Source: Mesorhizobium sp. (lineage in GTDB: Bacteria > Pseudomonadota > Alphaproteobacteria > Rhizobiales > Rhizobiaceae). From it: a stretch of 11,364 nt of DNA. Made by a program: the position numbers and the translations under genes. The notes beneath the pieces were generated by a model that was not told the origin of the DNA, made no database searches, and saw nothing but the letters and a program-made list of their open reading frames with translations. Where the stretch lies: NCBI GenBank assembly GCA_030698645.1, contig JAUYMV010000742.1:1-11364 (forward strand), read 5' to 3'. Position 1 is the stretch's first letter; every line of letters begins with the position of its first letter. Positions 1-5,060 of this stretch are shown here, one piece after another.

Positions 1-222
1 CCCAACGACTGGCAGGTCGGCCAGACCGGCAAGGTCGTCGCCCCCCAGCTCTACATCGCGGTCGGCATCTCGGGCGCCATTCAGCACCTCGCGGGCATGA
101 AGGATTCCAAGGTCATCGTCGCCATCAACAAGGACGAGGAAGCGCCGATCTTCCAGGTCGCCGACTACGGCCTAGTGGGCGATCTCTTCGTCATCCTGCC
201 GGAACTCGAAAAGGCGCTTTGA
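1..222 (+). CDS. etfA: Electron transfer flavoprotein alpha subunit, C-terminal end (5' truncated by window edge)
   Basis: Frame 1 is open from the first base to TGA at 220-222 and gives the last 73 residues of EtfA. The segment reading [16 protein letters not shown], followed by a VIVAIN stretch, is the classic EtfA C-terminal FAD-binding signature (Leu-Tyr-x-Ala-x-Gly-x-Ser-Gly-x-x-Gln-His), and the tail ends in the family's GDLF-V-LPEL pattern. EtfA pairs with EtfB to form the soluble FAD heterodimer that takes electrons from acyl-CoA and other dehydrogenases and passes them to ETF:ubiquinone oxidoreductase. The etfB gene presumably lies just left of the window. The 3' end is intact and is followed by a strong terminator at 252-289. 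The neighbouring hbdA suggests a fatty-acid/hydroxybutyrate catabolic cluster. Identification is firm; only the missing N-terminal part cannot be described. Confidence 0.96.
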   Translation, partial: PNDWQVGQTGKVVAPQLYIAVGISGAIQHLAGMKDSKVIVAINKDEEAPIFQVADYGLVGDLFVILPELEKAL

Positions 223-251
223 CGCTTCGGGACAGGCAGTATTTAATGCCG

Positions 252-289
252 GGGGCGGGGTAGACGAAGTCGCCCCGCCCCTTTATTTT
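252..289 (+). terminator. Intrinsic terminator after etfA
   Basis: A perfect 9-bp GC stem (GGGGCGGGG at 252-260 with CCCCGCCCC at 273-281) encloses a 12-nt loop that can itself pair GAC (263-265) with GTC (269-271). It is followed at once by the T-rich run TTTATTTT (282-289). It lies 30 nt after the etfA stop and 42 nt before the hbdA start. This suggests that hbdA is transcribed largely from its own promoter rather than by read-through. Confidence 0.85.
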
Positions 290-300
290 GCACTGCACAA
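289..300 (+). promoter_or_regulatory. Candidate PhaR-type operator upstream of hbdA
   Basis: The sequence TGCACTGCACAA contains the TGC-N3-GCA dyad. As I recall it, it fits every position of the consensus TGCRNYGCASMA reported for the polyhydroxybutyrate regulator PhaR of Bradyrhizobium diazoefficiens. It directly abuts the terminator T-tract and lies 30 nt upstream of the hbdA ATG, where a bound repressor would block the promoter or transcription start. The gene it precedes handles 3-hydroxybutyryl-CoA, which makes biological sense. I could not place convincing -35/-10 elements nearby. The site is inferred from motif match and context only. Confidence 0.45.
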
Positions 301-330
301 AAAGACTGCGGGCGGAAACGGGATAAGACA

Positions 331-1212
331 ATGAGCGGCAAGATCGGCACGGTCGGCATCATCGGCTCCGGGCAGATGGGAGGCGGCATCGCCCACGTGG
401 CGGCGCTCGCGGGATACGAGGTGCTGCTTCACGACATCTCGCCCGACCGCATCGAGACCGGCATCGCCACGATCAGCGGCAACATGGCCCGCCAGGTCGC
501 CTCCGGAAAGCTCGACGAAAAGATCCGCACGGGCGCGCTGGGGCGGATCCGGCCGGCCACGACGATGGCGGACCTCGGCGCCGCGGACCTCGTCATCGAG
601 GCGGCCACCGAGGACGAGACCGTCAAGCGCAAGATCTTCGCCCAGCTCTGTCCGGTGCTCAATCCGGAAGCCATCATCGCCACCAACACCTCGTCGATCT
701 CGATCACCCGCATGGCGTCCACCACGGACCGGCCGGAGCGCTTCATCGGTATACATTTCATGAACCCGGTGCCGGTCATGAAGCTGGTCGAGCTGGTGCG
801 CGGCATCGCCACCGCCGATGGCACGTTCGAGACGGCCAAGGCCTTCGTCAACAGCCTCGAAAAGACGGTCACGGTCGCCGAGGATTTTCCGGCCTTCATC
901 GTCAACCGCATCCTGCTGCCGATGATCAACGAGGCGATCTACGTGCTCTACGAGGGCGTCGGCTCGGTCGAGGGCATCGACACCGCCATGAAGCTCGGCG
1001 CCAACCACCCGATGGGCCCGCTGCAGCTTGCCGACTTCATCGGCCTCGACACCTGCCTGTCGATCATGCAGGTCCTGCACGACGGCCTGTCGGACTCAAA
1101 ATACCGCCCCTGCCCGCTGCTGGTGAAATATGTCGAGGCCGGTTGGCTCGGCCGCAAGGCCGGCCGCGGCTTCTACGACTATCGGGGCGAGCACCCGGTG
1201 CCGACGCGCTAG
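331..1212 (+). CDS. hbdA: 3-hydroxybutyryl-CoA dehydrogenase
   Basis: This is a 293-residue protein, the usual length for single-domain short-chain 3-hydroxyacyl-CoA dehydrogenases. It interconverts (S)-3-hydroxybutyryl-CoA and acetoacetyl-CoA with a nicotinamide cofactor in the cytoplasm. The Rossmann loop GxGxxG is at 12-17 (GSGQMG), and Asp35 at the end of the second strand fits NAD preference. The catalytic set aligned to the human enzyme is complete: Ser121 (in NTSS), His142 (in IHFMNP), Glu154 and Asn192 (in VNR). The C-terminal helical dimerisation domain is present, including the GRKAGRGFYDY motif at 275-284. The ATG at 331 follows GGGA at 320-323 with a 7-nt spacer. The gene lies downstream of etfA but behind a strong terminator, and it meets tlpA tail-to-tail with 12 bp between stops. 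It could be named fadB- or paaH-like; the family assignment is firm, the physiological pathway (PHB, butyrate or fatty acids) is inferred. Confidence 0.93.
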   Translation: MSGKIGTVGIIGSGQMGGGIAHVAALAGYEVLLHDISPDRIETGIATISGNMARQVASGKLDEKIRTGALGRIRPATTMADLGAADLVIEAATEDETVKRKIFAQLCPVLNPEAIIATNTSSISITRMASTTDRPERFIGIHFMNPVPVMKLVELVRGIATADGTFETAKAFVNSLEKTVTVAEDFPAFIVNRILLPMINEAIYVLYEGVGSVEGIDTAMKLGANHPMGPLQLADFIGLDTCLSIMQVLHDGLSDSKYRPCPLLVKYVEAGWLGRKAGRGFYDYRGEHPVPTR

Positions 1213-1214
1213 AC

Positions 1215-1226
1215 AGGCCCCGGCCT
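1215..1226. terminator. Short GC inverted repeat between convergent hbdA and tlpA
   Basis: AGGCC (1215-1219) and GGCCT (1222-1226) form a 5-bp stem with a 2-nt loop in the 12-bp gap between the two stop codons, partly overlapping the tlpA stop. There is no T-tract on either strand. This is at best a weak bidirectional terminator. Confidence 0.25.
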
Positions 1227-1914
1227 ACTTCAGCGCCGCTTCGATCAGTTTCCGCGCATCCGCCCCCGCCCACTCCGCCGGCCCGTTCATGTTGGCGAGC
1301 AGGCAGCCGTCGCGGTCGACCAGCAGCGTCACCGGCAGTCCGAGCGCCAGGCCGCGCTTCTTCACCTCGTTGAACACGCCGAGCGTGCTGTCGCGGTAAT
1401 AGGCGAGGTTCTGAATCTTCGTCTCGGCGAGGAATTTCTTCGGCTTCGCGTCGTCGCCGGTATCGACGTTTATCGCCACCACCTCGAAGGCGTCGCCGCC
1501 CATCTCCCCCTGCAGCGCGTCGAGCGCCGGCATCTCGGCGCGGCAGGGCGCGCACCAGGTCGCCCACAGATTGACCAGCAGGACCTTGCCGCCGCCGATG
1601 GCGCCAAGTGTCGTCGGCCGGCCGGACGGATCGTTGAAGGCGAGACCCTTCAGCGATTGCGGCGGATCGGCCGGCAGCATCGCCGCGACCTCGCCCGTGG
1701 CGGCGGCGGCCAGCGCCGTGGCCGCTCCGCTCCTGGCGCCGCAGGCGGCGATGTCGGCTTCGGCGACCGAAGACGTCGTGACCGGAACCGCCGGCGCATT
1801 GTTGCCAGACGGCCCGCCAGTCACGTATACCGCCACCGCGCCGGCGGCGAGGCCCGCCACCGCCGCGATCAGCACCGGGCGCAGCCCCGGAAACAGTTTC
1901 TTGCCGTCCGCCAT
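1225..1914 (-). CDS. tlpA: TlpA, membrane-anchored thioredoxin-like disulfide reductase
   Basis: This is a 229-residue protein with a short cytoplasmic N-terminus, one membrane segment (about 12-31) and a periplasmic thioredoxin fold. The redox motif WCAPC is at 120-124 (Cys121, Cys124), and the cis-proline is Pro194 (in LGLPVT). Two further cysteines, Cys58 and Cys204, stand at almost the same spacing from the active site as the structural disulfide pair of Bradyrhizobium TlpA (63 before, 80 after). This points to true TlpA rather than ResA/CcmG. In that family TlpA keeps the copper chaperone ScoI and the CoxB CuA site reduced for cytochrome aa3 assembly. I chose the ATG at 1914 because it gives the compact signal-anchor N-terminus and has GGAG 10 nt upstream. 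The frame stays open 37 codons further upstream, but that extension would lie inside argH. Divergent from argH. Confidence 0.9.
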   Translation of the reverse strand: MADGKKLFPGLRPVLIAAVAGLAAGAVAVYVTGGPSGNNAPAVPVTTSSVAEADIAACGARSGAATALAAAATGEVAAMLPADPPQSLKGLAFNDPSGRPTTLGAIGGGKVLLVNLWATWCAPCRAEMPALDALQGEMGGDAFEVVAINVDTGDDAKPKKFLAETKIQNLAYYRDSTLGVFNEVKKRGLALGLPVTLLVDRDGCLLANMNGPAEWAGADARKLIEAALK

Positions 1915-1924
1915 CTGCAAAATT

Positions 1925-1932
1925 CTCCGGAG
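1925..1932. promoter_or_regulatory. Self-complementary Shine-Dalgarno sequence shared by tlpA and argH
   Basis: CTCCGGAG is its own reverse complement, so both strands carry GGAG here. On the minus strand it sits 10 nt before the tlpA ATG (1914); on the plus strand it sits 13 nt before the argH ATG (1946). It is the only good purine-rich element for either gene in the 31-bp gap between the starts. The argH spacing is on the long side, so its use there is less certain. Confidence 0.55.
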
Positions 1933-1945
1933 AGCCGTAGACACC

Positions 1946-3346
1946 ATGAACGAGAAAAAGGCCAGCAACCAGATGTGGGGCGGACGCTTTGCCTCGGGTC
2001 CGGCCGCCATCATGGAAGCCATCAACGCCTCGATCGGCTTCGACAGGAAGCTCTATGCGGAGGATATCCGCGGCTCGATCGCGCATTCCGAAATGCTGGC
2101 GCAGACCGGCATCATTACGGCCGCCGATCAACAGAAAATCGCTCACGGTCTGAACACGATCCTGTCAGAGATCGAGGCCGGCAAATTCGAGTTCTCGAAG
2201 AAGCTCGAGGACATCCACATGAACGTCGAGTCGCGGCTGGCCGAGCTTATCGGCCCGGCGGCGGGCCGCCTGCACACCGCGCGCTCGCGCAACGACCAGG
2301 TCGCCGTCGACTTCCGGCTCTGGGTCAAGGCGGAGCTGACGCGCACGGCGGAAGCCCTGAAAGGCCTGATCGCCGCTTTCCTGGTTCGCGCCGAGGAGCA
2401 TGCGGCGACCGTCATGCCGGGCTTCACCCATTTGCCGACCGCCCAGCCGGTCACCTTCGGCCATCACTGCATGGCCTATGTCGAGACGTTCGGCCGGGAT
2501 CTGAGCCGCGTGCGTGACGCCATCGAGCGCCTCGCCGAGAGCCCGCACGGCGCGGCCGCGCTCGCCGGCACGGGCTTTCCGATCGACCGCCACATGACAG
2601 CTGCGGCGCTCGGCTTCCGCGAGCCGACGCGCAACTCGATCGACAGCGTGTCGGACCGCGACTACGCGCTGGAGCTTCTCGCCGTCGCCGCCATCTGCGC
2701 GACGCATCTGTCGCGGCTGGCCGAGGAGATCGTCATCTGGTCGACGCCGCAATTCGGCTTCGTGCGCCTGTCGGATTCCTATTCGACCGGTTCGTCGATC
2801 ATGCCGCAGAAGAAGAACCCCGACGCGGCCGAGCTCGTCCGCGCCAAGACCGGCCGCGTCAACGGCCATCTGGTCGGTCTGCTGACGGTTATGAAAGGTC
2901 TGCCGCTCGCCTATTCCAAGGACATGCAGGAAGACAAGGAAGCCGTGTTCGACGCCGCCGAGACGCTCGATTTGATGCTTGCCGCCATGACCGGCATGGT
3001 CGGCGACATGACGATCAACACCGACGCGATGAAGAAGGCCGCAGGCTCCGGCTACTCGACCGCCACCGATCTCGCCGACTGGCTGGTGCGCGAGGCGGGC
3101 CTGCCGTTCCGCGACGCCCACCACGTCACCGGCCGCGCGGTGGCGATGGCGGAAGCGCGGAAGCTGCGGCTCGAAAAGCTGTCGCTCGACGACCTGAAGA
3201 CGCTGCATCCGGCCATCGACGACCGCGTCTTTTCGGTTCTCTCCGTCGCCAACTCGGTCAAGAGCCGCACTTCCTTCGGCGGCACCGCGCCGGCCGAGGT
3301 GCGCAAGCAGATCCGCTACTGGAACAAGCGCCTGCCGAAGGCGTGA
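1946..3346 (+). CDS. argH: Argininosuccinate lyase
   Basis: This is a 466-residue protein, the normal length for ArgH, which splits argininosuccinate into arginine and fumarate in the last step of arginine synthesis (cytoplasmic homotetramer of the fumarase/aspartase superfamily). The N-terminal MWGGRF motif is at 10-15. HTARSRNDQ at 110-118, THLPTAQP with His162, and the superfamily signature [12 protein letters not shown] at 282-293, whose Ser283/284 lie in the mobile catalytic loop, are all present. The [10 protein letters not shown] and [12 protein letters not shown] segments are also intact. The start at 1946 places [13 protein letters not shown] at the N-terminus. The same frame is open upstream, but that part is antisense to tlpA. 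With 31 bp to the divergent tlpA start, the argH promoter must lie partly within tlpA. The lptM-like gene and lysA follow downstream. Confidence 0.97.
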   Translation: MNEKKASNQMWGGRFASGPAAIMEAINASIGFDRKLYAEDIRGSIAHSEMLAQTGIITAADQQKIAHGLNTILSEIEAGKFEFSKKLEDIHMNVESRLAELIGPAAGRLHTARSRNDQVAVDFRLWVKAELTRTAEALKGLIAAFLVRAEEHAATVMPGFTHLPTAQPVTFGHHCMAYVETFGRDLSRVRDAIERLAESPHGAAALAGTGFPIDRHMTAAALGFREPTRNSIDSVSDRDYALELLAVAAICATHLSRLAEEIVIWSTPQFGFVRLSDSYSTGSSIMPQKKNPDAAELVRAKTGRVNGHLVGLLTVMKGLPLAYSKDMQEDKEAVFDAAETLDLMLAAMTGMVGDMTINTDAMKKAAGSGYSTATDLADWLVREAGLPFRDAHHVTGRAVAMAEARKLRLEKLSLDDLKTLHPAIDDRVFSVLSVANSVKSRTSFGGTAPAEVRKQIRYWNKRLPKA

Positions 3347-3356
3347 CGGTTGCGCG

Positions 3357-3384
3357 GAAACGGGGGGTGCATCGCCGCCGTTTC
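3357..3384 (+). terminator. Weak hairpin between argH and the lipoprotein gene
   Basis: GAAACGG (3357-3363) can pair with CCGTTTC (3378-3384) around a 14-nt G-rich loop, 10 nt after the argH stop. No proper T-run follows, so it may be a weak terminator, an mRNA-stabilising structure, or nothing. It is the only notable structure in the 73-bp gap 3347-3419. Confidence 0.3.
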
Positions 3385-3419
3385 TTCGCTAGATAGTCTG
3401 AACTCCGTTCGAGGTTTTC

Positions 3420-3629
3420 ATGTCCGCACGCCCGTTCCTGACCGTCCTGATCGTCCTGGCCGTGGCCAGCGTCTCCGCCTGCGGCCGACGCGCCGCGCTG
3501 GACCGGCCGGCCGACGTCCGCTACGAGCAGGAACGCCAGGCGGCCAAGAAGGCCGGTCTGCCCGCGCCGGAAAAACCGTCAAACGCCGTGCCCGAACGGC
3601 CGTTCATTCTCGACGGCCTGATCGACTGA
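3420..3629 (+). CDS. lptM: Small LptM/LppL-type outer-membrane lipoprotein
   Basis: This is a 69-residue protein. It has a signal peptide (positive Arg4, hydrophobic 6-18) ending in a good lipobox, Val18-Ser-Ala-Cys21, so lipidation at Cys21 and a mature chain of 49 residues are predicted. The segment after the cysteine, CGRRAALDRP, matches the short conserved LptM/YifL pattern (Cys-Gly, basic residues, small residue, Leu-x-x-Pro). The rest is a charged, Pro-rich tail. E. coli LptM assists oxidative maturation of the LptD-LptE LPS translocon at the outer membrane. Members of this family typically sit just upstream of lysA or dapF, as here (25 bp before lysA). The ATG at 3420 has GAGG at 3411-3414 with a 5-nt spacer. 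Lipoprotein status is firm; the LptM function is inferred from motif and neighbour. Confidence 0.8.
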   Translation: MSARPFLTVLIVLAVASVSACGRRAALDRPADVRYEQERQAAKKAGLPAPEKPSNAVPERPFILDGLID

Positions 3630-3654
3630 TTCCCGCCAGCGGAAACCGACCCAG

Positions 3655-4920
3655 GTGAACCATTTCGAATATCGCGACGGCGTGCTGCATGCCGAGGACG
3701 TCCCCCTGCCCGAGATCGCGGCGGCGGTGGGGACGCCGTTCTACTGCTATTCGAAGGCGACGCTGACGCGCCATTACCGCGTCTTCGCGGAAGCCTTCTC
3801 CGGGCTTGATTCGCTGGTCTGCTATGCGATGAAGGCGAACTCCAACCAGGCGGTTCTGAAGACGCTGGCAAAGCTCGGCTCGGGCGCCGACGTCGTCTCC
3901 GAAGGGGAACTCCGCCGTGCGCTCGCCGCCGGCATTCCGCCCTCCAGGATCATGTTCTCGGGCGTCGGAAAGACCGCGCGGGAGATGGATTTCGCGCTCG
4001 AAAGCGGCATCCATTGCTTCAACGTGGAGTCGGAACCGGAGCTGGAGCTCCTGTCGGCGCGCGCGGTCGCAGCCGGCAAGGTCGCGCCGATCTCGATGCG
4101 GATAAACCCCGACGTCGACGCCCGCACACACCGCAAGATCGCCACCGGCAGGGCCGAGAACAAGTTCGGCATTCCCTGGCAGAGCGCGCGCGCCGTCTAC
4201 GCGCGCGCCGCCGAACTGCCCGGCGTTCATGCCATCGGGATCGACATGCATATCGGCAGCCAGATCACCGAATTGCAGCCCTTCGACGACGCCTTCGCGC
4301 TCCTGGCCGAACTGGTCGGCACGCTGCGCGCGGACGGCCACGACATCGCCCATGTCGACCTCGGCGGCGGTCTCGGCATTCCCTACCGCGCCGACAACAA
4401 CCCGCCGCCGCTGCCCGACGCCTATGCCGCGATCGTCCGCAAGCACGTCACGAGGCTCGGCCTGAAGGTGATCTTCGAGCCCGGACGTCTGATCGCCGGC
4501 AATGCCGGCATCCTGGTCTCGGAAGTCATCTTCCTCAAGGAAGGCGACGCCAGGAACTTCCTCATCGTCGACGCCGCGATGAACGACCTGATTCGGCCGA
4601 CCCTCTACGACGCCTTCCATGATATCCGGCCCGTGGTCGTGCCGCCCGTTGACGCGCCGCGGCTCACCGTCGACATCGTCGGTCCGGTTTGCGAGACCGG
4701 CGACTATATTGGCCACGACCGCGACCTGCCGCGGCTGAAGGCTGGCGATCTCATCGCGGTCGGCACGGCGGGCGCCTATGGCGCCGTGCAATCAGGCACT
4801 TACAACACGCGGCTGCTGATCCCCGAGGTGCTCGTCGACGGGTCGCGCTTCCATGTCGTGCGCCCACGCCCGAGCTATGAGGAGCTGATCGGCCTCGATT
4901 CGCTGCCCGACTGGCTCTGA
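3655..4920 (+). CDS. lysA: Diaminopimelate decarboxylase
   Basis: This is a 421-residue protein, normal for LysA, which decarboxylates meso-diaminopimelate to L-lysine (last step of the pathway; PLP enzyme, fold-type III, cytoplasmic dimer). The PLP Schiff-base lysine is Lys60 in YAMKAN. HIGSQ is at 199-203, and the phosphate-binding Gly-rich loop is at 236-241 (LGGGLG). EPGR lies at 275-278, the active-site Cys346 is in GPVCETGD, and Tyr375 is in GAYGAVQSG. The start codon is GTG at 3655; a weak GGAAA lies 9 nt upstream. It follows the lipoprotein gene by 25 bp and is likely co-transcribed with it. The pairing of a lipoprotein gene with lysA recurs in other proteobacteria. Confidence 0.96.
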   Translation: MNHFEYRDGVLHAEDVPLPEIAAAVGTPFYCYSKATLTRHYRVFAEAFSGLDSLVCYAMKANSNQAVLKTLAKLGSGADVVSEGELRRALAAGIPPSRIMFSGVGKTAREMDFALESGIHCFNVESEPELELLSARAVAAGKVAPISMRINPDVDARTHRKIATGRAENKFGIPWQSARAVYARAAELPGVHAIGIDMHIGSQITELQPFDDAFALLAELVGTLRADGHDIAHVDLGGGLGIPYRADNNPPPLPDAYAAIVRKHVTRLGLKVIFEPGRLIAGNAGILVSEVIFLKEGDARNFLIVDAAMNDLIRPTLYDAFHDIRPVVVPPVDAPRLTVDIVGPVCETGDYIGHDRDLPRLKAGDLIAVGTAGAYGAVQSGTYNTRLLIPEVLVDGSRFHVVRPRPSYEELIGLDSLPDWL

Positions 4921-5021
4921 GGCCATCCGCCGCGCGAGCGATCCCGCTTTCGCCCGTCCGCGATCACGTTTTGTTGCCCCGCCTCGCCTTCGCCGTGTTT
5001 GCTGCTATCCTTTGGCATAGC

Positions 5022-5042
5022 GCCCGCGTCGCCGACGCGGGC
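5022..5042 (+). repeat. Perfect GC-rich hairpin upstream of the DUF4175 gene
   Basis: GCCCGCGTC (5022-5030) and GACGCGGGC (5034-5042) form a perfect 9-bp stem with the 3-nt loop GCC. No T-run follows on the plus strand; instead an ATG (5043) comes at once, then the likely Shine-Dalgarno at 5052-5057. It lies in the 140-bp lysA-DUF4175 gap. It could mark the lysA transcript end or act in the leader of the next gene. Confidence 0.6.
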
Positions 5043-5060
5043 ATGGATGTCGAAGGGTCG

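Noticed and set aside
283..1080. 265-codon minus-strand frame opposite hbdA
   Set aside because: Asp/Arg/His-rich antisense translation with no domain; hbdA carries all catalytic residues of its family.
1571..1945. In-frame 125-codon upstream extension of argH
   Set aside because: It is wholly antisense to tlpA or in the short gap, its composition is low-complexity Ala/Pro/Thr, and ArgH from 1946 already has normal length and N-terminus.
4971..5042. TTG start giving the DUF4175 protein a signal-peptide-like N-terminus
   Set aside because: No Shine-Dalgarno stands before it. It would translate through the perfect hairpin, and the family begins with a short basic segment before two membrane helices, matched by the start at 5061.
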